From: an uncultured Thermomicrobiales bacterium
Lineage (GTDB): Bacteria > Chloroflexota > Chloroflexia > Thermomicrobiales > UBA6265
Assembly (NCBI GenBank): GCA_902806335.1
Contig: CADCWG010000156.1
Span: 1 to 64,000, forward strand
Reading direction: 5' to 3'
DNA: 64,000 nucleotides
Positions 10,163-20,006 of this stretch are shown here, piece by piece. Below the pieces are notes generated by a model. The model was given only the letters and a program-made list of their open reading frames with translations. It did not search any database and was not told the origin of the DNA. The position numbers were made by a program, and so were the translations under genes. Each line of letters starts with the position of its first letter. Position 1 is the stretch's first letter.

Positions 10163-10390
10163 GGCCCAGCGCCCCGCCATCGGCCGAAACGAAGGTCGCC
10201 CCAACCCGCATCGAGCACCAAGGACAGGAGGCGCGCCCGTGAGGGCCGCCTCCCCCTTGTGCCCTGCCGTCTCCCTGTGCTGAACCGCGTGGGCCGCCGC
10301 TTGCCTACGCCGATGCCGCACCCGCCGACCGCCCTGCCGCCTGAGGGTGGCCAGTCACTTTGCCGTGTCTGAGCCGAAGGGGGAGCCGCC

Positions 10391-12247
10391 GTGGACGCCG
10401 CGCAGCAGTCGGCCGTCGCCGACCCTGGTGGCGACTAGGGGGACACCCGGCGCGAGTTTCGGGTCGCCGGCGCCCATGCCTACGACCAGCGGAGCGCACC
10501 GCGGTGGGTGGTCTCTCACCTCGCGCGCTACCCCCGTCACCTCACCGTTCTGGCCCTGGGGACTCTCGTCGCCAACGCCCGTAACGCGGGGCTCGCGCTC
10601 CTCACGGGCGTCGCCTTTGACGAGGTCCTGCGCGGCGAGCCCGACCGCGGGCGGCTGCTGACCATCGCGTTCGGACTGCTGGCGACGGTCCTGATCGCCA
10701 ACGGCGCCGACCTCGCCGGTCAGTTCTCGGCCGAGGTGCTCGGTAAGAGGCTCGAGCGCGACGCCCGCGAGGAGCTCTATGCCTCCCTGCTCGGCAAGAG
10801 CCAGACCTTCCACAACCGGCAGCGGGTCGGCGACATCATGGCCCGGGCGACGAACGACGTCCGTCAGATCAACTCGATGGTCGTGCCCGGCCTGGCGCTG
10901 ATCGCCGACTCGATCGTCACGGTCGCGGCGACCCTCGCCGCCGTCGCCCTGGTCGACGCGCGGCTCCTGCTCGCGCCCGGTCTCTTCGTCGCCGCCTTCC
11001 TGGTCGCGCTTCGGGCCTACTCCCGCGAGTTGGCGCCCGTCGCCGGGGCGATGCGCGAGCAGTTCGGCGCCACCAACGCCGGGCTGGCCGAGGTGGTCGG
11101 CGGGATCGAGGTGGTCAAGTCCGCGGCGCAGGAGACGCAAGAGGAGCGGAAGTTCGCCACCAACGCGCGGCGCTTCCGCGACCTTGCCGTGAAGAACGGC
11201 CGGATCCAGGCCCGCTACCTGCCCCTGCTGCTCCTCGCGGTCGCGGCGGCCGGCGCCTTCCTCCACGGCGCCTGGTTGCTGGAACGCGGTGGGATCAGCG
11301 TCGGTGACCTCACCGCCTACGTCGGGCTGATGGGGGCGCTGCGGGTGCCGGCCGGGCTCTCGATCTGGACCGTCAACCTGGTCCAGATGGGCCTCGCCGC
11401 GAGCCGGCGGATCCTCGCGCTGCTGGCAGAGGAGACCGAGCTCGACGAGACCGCCGCTGGCCACCGGGCGCCGATCCGCGGCGAGATCGCCTTCGAGCAC
11501 GTCACGTTCGGCTACGGCGGCGAGCCGATCCTGCGCGACGTCTCCTTCCACGTCCCGGCCGGCGCGACGGTGGCGATCGTCGGGCAGACGGGGGCCGGCA
11601 AGAGCAGCCTAACCAAGCTCGTCAACCGGACCTACGACGTCAGTGCCGGGCGGGTGCTCGTCGACGGGGTCGACGTCCCGGAGTGGAGCCTCGACGCTCT
11701 CCGCTCCCAGGTCGCGACCATCGAGCAGGACGTCTTCCTCTTCTCGCGCTCGGTGGCGGCCAACATCGCCTTCGCGGGCGACGAGACGTCCCCCGGAGCG
11801 ATCGAGCGGGCGGCCAGGGACGCGCAGGCCGACGGGTTCATCCGCGGGTTTAAGGACGGCTACGCGACGGAGATCGGCGAGCGCGGCGTGACGCTCTCCG
11901 GCGGCCAGCGGCAGCGGCTGGCGATCGCCCGGGCGCTGCTCACGGACCCGCCGATCCTGATCCTCGACGACGCCACCAGCGCGGTCGACAGCGCCACCGA
12001 GGACAAGATCCAACTGGCGATCCGGCGAATCCAGGAGGGTCGCACTACGCTCCTGATCACCCACCGCCTGTCCCAGATCCGCTGGGCCGACATGGTGCTC
12101 GTACTCCACCAGGGCGCGCTGCTCGACCAGGGCACGCACGAGGAGTTGCTCGGCCGCTGCGACCTCTACCGTCGCATCTTCAGCCGCTACGAGCCGGCGC
12201 TGCCGGTCGCCGCCGCCGAGCGGCCGGAGCCGGTTGCCGCCGGCTGA
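10391..12247 (+). CDS. ABC exporter (fused TM+NBD), first partner; contains in-frame TAG at 10436-10438 if started at the GTG with good SD
   Basis: Walker A GQTGAGKSS, signature LSGGQRQRLAIARALL, Walker B ILILDDATSAVD; GTG at 10391 preceded by AAGGGGGAG; ORF caller starts after the TAG at 10508. Confidence 0.8.
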
Positions 12248-12281
12248 CGCCGACGCGCGGGCGCCGGGCGAGGTGAGTGCC

Positions 12282-14162
12282 GTGGCCTTCTTCATGAACG
12301 GGCTCGACCCGGAAGGGTACGACCGGACCTACGACGATCGGGTCCTCGTCCGCCGGGTGCTGGCGTACTTCCGCCCCTTCCGGTGGGCGATGATCGGCGT
12401 CGCGGCGATGGTCGCGATCGCGGCCTCGCTCGAGGTCGCCCTGCCGCTCCTCGTCGCGCGGGGGATCGATCGGCTGGCCGACGACCGCTCGGGCGCTCGC
12501 GTCGGCTGGCTCGCGGCGGGGATCCTCGGCGCCGGGGTCCTCGCCTGGGCGTTCAGCTTCGTCCGCTAGTGGGTCTCCGCCCAGGTCGTCGCCGATGTCG
12601 TGCTCCGGCTCCGGCTCGACGCGTTCCGGGCGGTGATGGCCCGCGACATGAGTTTCTACGACGAGTACCCCTCGAGCAAGATCGTCAGTCGCGTCACCAG
12701 CGACACCGAAGAGTTCGCGACCGTGGTCACGCTGACGCTCGACATCGCGAGCCAGGTGCTACTGCTGGTGCTCCTGGCGGCGCTCCTCCTGGCGACCGAC
12801 GCCCAGCTCGGGCTGGTCGCGCTGCTGATCGCGCCGCTGGTGGTGGCGGCGGCGCTGGGGTTTCGGAAGGTGGCGCGGGAGGCCCTCCAGCGGTCACAGC
12901 GCTCCAACGCCCGCGTCAACAGCAGCGTCTAGGAGGCGATGAGCGGGATCTCGGTCGCCAAGAGCTTCCGCCGCGAGGCGGCGATCTACGACGAGTTCCG
13001 CGAGGTCAACGCCCGGGCCTACGCCGTCAACCTCCGGCTCGGGTTCCTCTTCAGCGCGATCTTCCCGATCCTGCTCACGATCGCCGGTCTGGGCACCACG
13101 CTGATGGTCTACCTCGGCGCGATGCGCGTACTCGACGGGGCGATCTCGGCGGGGCAGTGGTTCCTCTTCATCCAGGCGGTCGGGCTGTTCTGGTTCCCCC
13201 TGACCAGCGTGGCGTCGTTCTGGAGCCTGTTCCAGCAGGGGCTCGCCGCCAGCGAGCGGGTCTTCGCCCTCGTCGACGCCGAGCCGCGGGTGGTCCAGAC
13301 CTCCGCCGACGAGCCGGGCCGGATCCGGGGCCGGATCGAGTTTCGGGGCCTCGACTTCCGCTACACCGACCAGGAGACGGTCCTCTCGGGCTTCGACCTG
13401 ACCATCCCGGCGGGGCAGACGGTGGCCCTGGTCGGCCACACCGGCGCCGGCAAGTCGAGTCTCGGCAAGCTGATCGCTCGGTTCTACGAGTTCCAGGGTG
13501 GGCAGCTGCTGATCGACGGGCGCGACATCCGGTCGTTCGACCTCGCCGCGTACCGGCGGCAGCTTGGCGTCGTGCCCCAGGTGCCCTTCCTGTTCAACGG
13601 CACGGACGCCGACAACATTCGCTACCCGCGCCCGGAGGCCACCGACGCGGAGGTCGAGGCGGTGGCGCGGCGCGTCGGCCGGGGAGACTGGGTCGAGGGT
13701 CGGCCCGACGGGCTCGCCACCGCCGTTGGGGAGCAGGGCCGGGGCCTCTCCCTGGGCCAGCTGCACTTGGTCGCGCTGGCGCGGCTGCTGCTCCAGGACC
13801 CGGCGATCGTCGTCCTCGACGAGGCGACGGCGAGCGTCGACCCCCTGACCGAGGCCCAAATCCAGGAGGGCCTGGACGCGGTGCTGCGCGACCGGACGGC
13901 GATCGTGATCGCCCACCGCCTCTCGACGATCCGGCACACCGACCGGATGGTCGTCCTGGAGCGGGGGCGGGTGGTCGAGGAGGGAACCCACGAGGAGCTG
14001 GTCGCCCGGGGTGGCCACTACGCCCACCTCTACAACACCTACTTCCGCCACCAGTCGCCGGACTATCAGCCCGGCGAGGGGTTCGTCCAGGAGGCCGGTG
14101 TCAGGGCGCGCCGGCCCGTGGCGACCCACGGGACGGGGGTGCCGGTACCCGTCCTCCCGTAG
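12282..14162 (+). CDS. ABC exporter (fused TM+NBD), second partner; single frame interrupted by TAG at 12567-12569 and 12930-12932
   Basis: Listed ORFs 12234, 12600 and 12939 are all in the same frame and form one ABC protein: FVR*WVSAQVVADVVLRLRLDAFRAVMARDMSFYDE ... NSSV*EAMSGISVAKSF ... GHTGAGKSSLGKL ... IVVLDEATASVD. Confidence 0.75.
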
Positions 14163-14521
14163 TTCCGCCTCGCGCGGGCGACATCCGACACCCCTCAGCA
14201 CCCCTCGGCGCCCCGATATCCCGTGCTCGACTGGCCTCGCCGCCTGAGCAACGTTCGCTGCCCATCTGCGGAGTCGTCACGCGTGATAGGCACAGGGAGC
14301 GGATTTGTCGCGGACCGGACGCCGTTCCGCCGGTCGCCTGCCCCAGGACGGCGCCACGCGCCTCGGACGGCGCGCCGGTCCAAGCGGAGCGAGGCCATTG
14401 GTGCGATGCTGCCGGCTCCCGGGGAGCCGCGCCGCCGACTTGGGCGACCCGGCCGCCGCCGGCCGCAGAGCCATGCCGCGACCACGCGTCGCGGCCGTGA
14501 CCACGCAGGGAGAACACGACC

Positions 14522-15076
14522 GTGCCGTTCGACGTCAAGAGACGCGGCAAGCTGACCTACTACTCCCGGGGTGAGCGGCCCGTCCTCTCGGCCCTGGTAA
14601 CGGAGGAGCAGGCCGACGGCGACCTGAAGATCCACTTCGCCGGGCTGACCGGTGGCTACTCCGCGAAGAGCGTGCTTGGCCTCGACGACCTGGTGACGAT
14701 GGACCCGGCGCGGGAGGTGCCGCTGGTCTTCCGCTGCTGGGAGCACTGGCTGCGGGAGGCGGGCATCTGCTCCTCGCTCCGCGATGTCGACTTCCTGGAA
14801 GTCCACGCCTTCGGCTGCCAGCCGAAGAGCCCCAACCCGGCCGTGGACCCCGCCGGCTACGCCGTCGAGCAGGCGCGGCTGCGGGCGGCGTACGCCGAGG
14901 CCTACGCCATCTTCTTCGCCGAGGAACTGCCCGACAACGGCGTGCCGTGCCGGTTCACGGTCCACGTCGTCGACGTGCCGGACACCGCCGCGTCGTACGA
15001 GTTCTACGGTGTGGCCTTGCTGCAGCGCGCCCTGCAACGCAGTGGGCAGGGCAGCCCGCAGGGCGGGGAGGGTTAG
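14522..15076 (+). CDS. Conserved-looking hypothetical protein
   Basis: 184 aa ORF, GTG start, seven bases upstream of the amidohydrolase gene; no family recognised. Confidence 0.65.
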   Translation: MPFDVKRRGKLTYYSRGERPVLSALVTEEQADGDLKIHFAGLTGGYSAKSVLGLDDLVTMDPAREVPLVFRCWEHWLREAGICSSLRDVDFLEVHAFGCQPKSPNPAVDPAGYAVEQARLRAAYAEAYAIFFAEELPDNGVPCRFTVHVVDVPDTAASYEFYGVALLQRALQRSGQGSPQGGEG

Positions 15077-15082
15077 GACGCC

Positions 15083-16309
15083 GTGGCCGCAACGAGCCAG
15101 ACGACCCCGCCCGACCTGCTCCTCCGGGGTGGGCACGTGATCGACCCCGGGAACGGGATCGACGGTACGGCCGACGTGTTGCTCGCCGAGGGGCGCGTCG
15201 CGGCGGTCGGGCCAGACCTGCCGGCCCGAGGCGTGGATCGGGTGCTCGACGTCGCCGGGCACTACGTGACGCCCGGGATCATCGACATGCACGCCCACGT
15301 GTTCCACACGCATCGCCGGTCGCGGCTCTCGCTCGACCCCCACGTGCAGACGTTCTCCGCCGGCGTGACCACCGTCGTCGACGCCGGGACGTCGGGGTGG
15401 CGCGACCTGGCCGACTTCAAGGCTGAGGTGATCGACAGGGCCAGGATCCGGGTTCTGGCCTACGTCAACATCGTCGGCTCGGGGATGCTCGGTCCCTGGG
15501 AGCACGACGTCCGCGAGATGCGGCCGAGGCTCGCCGCGGCCGCGGCCGAGGACTTCGGCGACGTCGTGGTCGGGATCAAGACCGCCCACTACTGGGACTT
15601 CCGAGCGGGGCTCCCGTTCGACGCGGAGCACCCGCCGTGGGCGGCGGTCGACGCGGCGCTCGAGGCCGGCGACCGCTGCGGGCTCCCGGTGATGGTCGAT
15701 TTCTGGCCGATCCTGCCCGAGCGCCCCTACCCGGAGTTGATCCTCGAGAAGCTCCGTCCCGGAGACATCCACACCCACGTCTTTGCCCAGCAGTTCCCGG
15801 TGAACGATGCCGACGGCAAGGTCGAGGAGCACCTCTGGCGGGCGCGGGAGCGCGGGGTGATCTTCGACCTCGGCCACGGGGCGGCGAGCTTCTGGTTCCG
15901 GAACGCGGCGCCGGCGATCGCGCAGGGGTTCGTGCCGGACTCGATCAGCACCGACCTCCACACCGGCAACGTGAACGGGCCGGTCTTCGACATGCTGACG
16001 ACGATGAACAAGGTCATCAACCTCGGCGTCCCGCTCGCCGACGTGGTTGCCCGCTCGACCGTTGCCCCGGCCCGGGAGATCAATCGCCCGGAGCTGGGCA
16101 CACTCAGCCCGGGGGCCGAGGCCGACGTGGCGGTCATGGCGCTCGACACGGGGACGTTCGGGTTCGTCGACTGCGGGGGTGTCCGCGTCGACGGCAGCGA
16201 GCGGCTGCGGTGCGTGCTGACGGTCCGGGCGGGCGAGATCGTCTACAACCCTGACGGACTGGGGTTGCCGCTTGCGGGCCGATCGGTGGCCGGTCGTCGC
16301 GGGGAGTAG
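15083..16309 (+). CDS. Amidohydrolase/deacetylase-family metallohydrolase
   Basis: LLLRGGHVIDPGNGIDGTADVLLAEGRVAAVG; GIIDMHAHVF; STDLHTGN; LGTLSPGAEADVAVM. Confidence 0.87.
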   Translation: MAATSQTTPPDLLLRGGHVIDPGNGIDGTADVLLAEGRVAAVGPDLPARGVDRVLDVAGHYVTPGIIDMHAHVFHTHRRSRLSLDPHVQTFSAGVTTVVDAGTSGWRDLADFKAEVIDRARIRVLAYVNIVGSGMLGPWEHDVREMRPRLAAAAAEDFGDVVVGIKTAHYWDFRAGLPFDAEHPPWAAVDAALEAGDRCGLPVMVDFWPILPERPYPELILEKLRPGDIHTHVFAQQFPVNDADGKVEEHLWRARERGVIFDLGHGAASFWFRNAAPAIAQGFVPDSISTDLHTGNVNGPVFDMLTTMNKVINLGVPLADVVARSTVAPAREINRPELGTLSPGAEADVAVMALDTGTFGFVDCGGVRVDGSERLRCVLTVRAGEIVYNPDGLGLPLAGRSVAGRRGE

Positions 16310-16359
16310 AGACCGCGGCTCGCGACGCGCGCGGAGCCGAGGTCTGGCGTCAGGGTGGC

Positions 16360-17015
16360 TTACCGGGGCGTGGCGAGCGGGGAACTCGGCGGCGGGAAGA
16401 AGCGGACGCCGGTGATCCGATCCTCGGCCAGGGCGCCGCGCGGCCGGCGACGCGTCAGCGCCGCACACCAGAGGTCGCCGCCGCAGCCGCCCAGGTGGGC
16501 GCCGAGCGGGACCACGAGCCATCCGCCCACCGGCAGGAGGGCGACGGCGAGGGCGCCCAGCGGTGACTGCACCGTGACAGGGGCGAGCGCCACGGCGACG
16601 AACTGGGACCGGGTGAAGCGGAAGCCCTGCGACGTGCAGAAGAAGAAGGGGAGGAAACGGTGCAGCACCCCGACGCCGTAGGACGGCGTCGCGCCGAAGC
16701 CGCGCATCACCGCCCGTGGATCAGCTCGTGGGCCACCATCAGCCCCGCGGTGATGAGCAGCGTCACGCCGAGGGCGGCACCGAGCGCCGCCCCCTCCGCC
16801 GCGACGGACCCGCCGCCGTTCGTCTCGGTGTAGACCGCCGCGTAGGCGACGATCCCGGCGAACGAGAGCCCGAGCCCGAGCACGTTCCAGGCGAGGGTCG
16901 TCCAGGCACCGGGCAGCCATTCCTCAGCACCGGTGGCTTCGTGCTCGGGGAACGCGCCCGGGGGACCGACGACCGGAGCCGTCCCTTCGACGCTGCGCCG
17001 CGGTGCCGCACCCAA
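16360..17015 (-). pseudogene. DUF3267-like membrane zinc peptidase, frameshifted at the HEXXH motif
   Basis: One frame ends ...GLMVAHELIHGR*; the next frame continues VMRGFGATPSYGVGVLHRFLPFFFCTSQGFRFTRSQFVAVALAPV...; adding one G near 16710 restores HELIHGAVMRGFGA. Confidence 0.6.
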
Positions 17016-17037
17016 TCGCCCCTCCGTCCGCCGACGT

Positions 17038-18225
17038 TCATTCCGCAGCGAGCGCCGCGGCGATCTCGTGGCGTACGGTCGGGTCGGGGTCGGAGGCGTA
17101 GCAAGCGTCAAGGGACGTCCGGGCCGTCGCCCCGCCGAGCCGCCCGAGCGCCCAGGCGGCGTGGCCCCGGACCAGCGGCTCGTCGTGGCCGGCGAGGGCG
17201 GTGGCCAGGAACGGGACGTCGTCTTCACCCCCGATGTTGCCGAGGGCGACGGCGGCGTTGCGGGCCAGGCCGCGCCGCTTGGCACGCAGGACCGGGGTGC
17301 CGCGGTAAATCTCGCGGAACTCGGCCTCCGTCATCGCCAGCAGCCAGCGCAGCGACGGGTGGGCGTTAGCCACCGAGCGCGGCTGGAACGCCGGATCGGG
17401 CACTCCCCTGGCCGCCCTGGTGTAGGGGCACACCTCCTGGCAGACGTCGCACCCAAACACCCAGGCGCCGAGCGCGGGTCGCAGCACGGGCGGGATCGCG
17501 CCGCGCTGCTCGATGGTCTGGAAGGAGAGGCAGCGCGGCGTCTCAATGGTGTACGGGGCGACGATCGCGCCGGTGGGGCAGTTGTCGAGGCAGATGGTGC
17601 ATCGGCCGCAGTCCTTCCGCAGCGGGGCGTCCGGCTCGAGGTCGAGGTCGAGGAGGAGCTCGCCGAGGACGACGCCGGGCCCGAAGCCGGGCACGATCAG
17701 GCAGGCGTGCTTGCCGTACCAGCCGAGGCCGGCCCTGGCCGCCACGGCCCGGTCGACGATCCGGGCGGTGTCGGCGAGGTGCCGCGCCTCGACGGGGCGA
17801 CCGACCTCCCCCTCGATGGCACCGTGCAGCGCCTTGAGGCGGGTCTTGAGGAGCGCGTGGTAGTCAAGGCCGCGGGCGTAGCGGGCGATCACGCCCCGTG
17901 GTTCGCCATCGCGCGGGGGCGGCGTCTCGGCCCAGTACGCCAGGGCGACGGCGAGGATCGACCGGGCCGAGGGCTGGAGGTTTCGCGGGGCGGTCGAGAA
18001 GCGCGCCCGCTCGGGCGTGAACCAGTCGAGGCCGGCGACCCGGCCAGCGGCGATGTGCTTCTCGAGCAGCGGGGCAAGCTCCGGGAAGTCGGCCGCGCTC
18101 GTGACGGCGGACACCGACAGGCCGTGCTCGGCCGCGAGGCGCTTGACCCGGGCGGTCAGCGTGGCGCGGGACGAGGGCGTCGGCGAGAGGGTCAGCGGCG
18201 CGCCTGCGCCGAGGTCGGGTCTCAT
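17038..18225 (-). CDS. queG: Epoxyqueuosine reductase QueG
   Basis: GLGWYGKHACLI; CGRCTICLDNCPTGAI; FGCDVCQEVCPYTR; C-terminal HEAT repeats. Confidence 0.94.
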   Translation of the reverse strand: MRPDLGAGAPLTLSPTPSSRATLTARVKRLAAEHGLSVSAVTSAADFPELAPLLEKHIAAGRVAGLDWFTPERARFSTAPRNLQPSARSILAVALAYWAETPPPRDGEPRGVIARYARGLDYHALLKTRLKALHGAIEGEVGRPVEARHLADTARIVDRAVAARAGLGWYGKHACLIVPGFGPGVVLGELLLDLDLEPDAPLRKDCGRCTICLDNCPTGAIVAPYTIETPRCLSFQTIEQRGAIPPVLRPALGAWVFGCDVCQEVCPYTRAARGVPDPAFQPRSVANAHPSLRWLLAMTEAEFREIYRGTPVLRAKRRGLARNAAVALGNIGGEDDVPFLATALAGHDEPLVRGHAAWALGRLGGATARTSLDACYASDPDPTVRHEIAAALAAE

Positions 18226-18570
18226 AGGGGAAGTCTAGTTGCCGCGCGGTCGACGCCGGGCCTGGTCGGTCAACGGTCGTGCCGGGCGTGGTCCGGTCTG
18301 GGACTCGAGTCGGGATGGAGTCGCGTCCTCGACGAAACCTCGATCGTCACCCGTTACGCCGAGACACGGGGCAGTCGCCGTCGCGTGCAGGGGAGCGTGT
18401 CCGAGGGAACCCGCTGGGGCCGCCCCGCTCGGGCGTGTTCTCAAGCGTTCCTCTGGGCCCTCCGAGGGCCGTGAACCGGCCTCCAGCTGGAACCATCTGC
18501 CCCCCGGGCGGCGCTCACGGGGCCGCGGGAGGCAGCCCAAAGCCAGCGATGCCCCGTTTGCAGACACGAC

Positions 18571-19635
18571 CTAGCCGAACACGACCTCCTCGGGAGCGCC
18601 GAGCAGCGCCGCGACCTCCTGGCGGTCGGGAAGGGCCGTCTGCCCGCCGAGCGCACGGGTCGCCAGGGCACCGAGGGCGTTGGCGAGGCGCGCCGTCCGG
18701 TTCCAGTCCCACCGCCGGGCCATGCCGTAGGCGATCCCGGCGGCAAAGGCGTCGCCGGCGCCGGTCGTGTCGACCGCGTTCACTGGGAAGCCGGGGACGT
18801 CCACAGTTTCACCGCCGGTGCAGACACGGCACCCCTCCCGACCGCGCGAGACGATCAGGGTCCGCAGGTTCGCGCCCCGCATCGCGGCGACGACCGCGGC
18901 GCCGGCCGCGTCCAGGTCCCGCTCGCCTGTCAGCGCCTGGACTTCCCGCGCGTTTCCGACCAGGGCGTCGAAGCGCAGGGCGACCTCGAGCGCGTCGGGC
19001 TCGGCGGTGTCGACGAGATAGGTCATCGTCCCGAGCAGCCGGGTGCGGGGCGCGAAGTGGGCCGGGAGGTCGGTGACCCAGCGCCGCAGCGGCGCGTCAG
19101 CGACGTCGAGCAGCGTCAGGTCGTGGTCGAAGATGGCGGTCAGGTCCAGCCGGTCGCGCCGGACGAGCGCGGCGCCCTGGTGCCAGTAGATGGTGCGATC
19201 GGCCGGGTCGGCGGAGACGACGATGGTCGAGGCGTCGGTACGGGTCTCCGGCCGGGTCGCGAGCCACGCCGTGTCGATCCCCGGCTCGGCCGCCATGGCG
19301 GCGCGGAGGGACCGCCCCTCGGCGTCGTCACCGAGCATCGCCGCCAGGGAGACACGGGCGCCGATCCGGGCCAGGGCGACGGCGGTGTTGGTGGTCGTGC
19401 CGCCGGGCAGCGACGCCTCCTCGGCGACGACGGCGTACTCCCCGGCGGACGGGTAGTGACCGACGACCAGGAAGCGATCCCAGCTCGCGAGGCCGACCGC
19501 GGCGATGCGCGGGCCCGGGGCTGGGGAGGACTCACCTCGTTGAGATGGCTCCGCTCGCTCGACGCCTGACAATGCGGGTGTCCTCCTCGTGGTGGCGGCA
19601 GTGCCAGGCGCGCCAGGTCGCGGCGACTCGCCCAT
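18571..19635 (-). CDS. PfkB-family carbohydrate kinase
   Basis: PGGTTTNTAVALARIGARVSLAAMLGDDAEG; VDTTGAGDAFAAGIAYGMA; exact start uncertain. Confidence 0.85.
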   Translation of the reverse strand: MGESPRPGAPGTAATTRRTPALSGVERAEPSQRGESSPAPGPRIAAVGLASWDRFLVVGHYPSAGEYAVVAEEASLPGGTTTNTAVALARIGARVSLAAMLGDDAEGRSLRAAMAAEPGIDTAWLATRPETRTDASTIVVSADPADRTIYWHQGAALVRRDRLDLTAIFDHDLTLLDVADAPLRRWVTDLPAHFAPRTRLLGTMTYLVDTAEPDALEVALRFDALVGNAREVQALTGERDLDAAGAAVVAAMRGANLRTLIVSRGREGCRVCTGGETVDVPGFPVNAVDTTGAGDAFAAGIAYGMARRWDWNRTARLANALGALATRALGGQTALPDRQEVAALLGAPEEVVFG

Positions 19636-20006
19636 GCGACGGGCCGCCAACGCGGAGCGAGATGGTCCGACCACGCTGCTCCAGGGCGGGCACCGTCATC
19701 GGACGGGCGTCGTCGTCGTCCTGCCCCGTCCATCCGCCGGTTCGGCCGGCGCGCCGAGCCGTGGCGTGCGGGCTGTCAGCCGGTATCAGAGTTTCCTCAA
19801 TGCACCGGCGTCGGGGACGTCGGCGGAGCCAACCCACGTGGCGCCGCTCGGCACGCTCGCCGCGGGGCTAGAGCGCGGGCCGCGCGGACCGAACGGTAGG
19901 CGACCGGAGGGGACGACCGGCGCCCTCCCCATTGTCGAGCGTGCGGACCGCGGCAGATCGCGGCGCACCGCGTCGGCTTGGGTCTGCCCGCGCCGGCCGA
20001 GTCCCG

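Noticed and set aside
14195-16522. 775-aa minus ORF opposite the amidohydrolase
   Set aside because: Antisense shadow of well-supported plus-strand genes.
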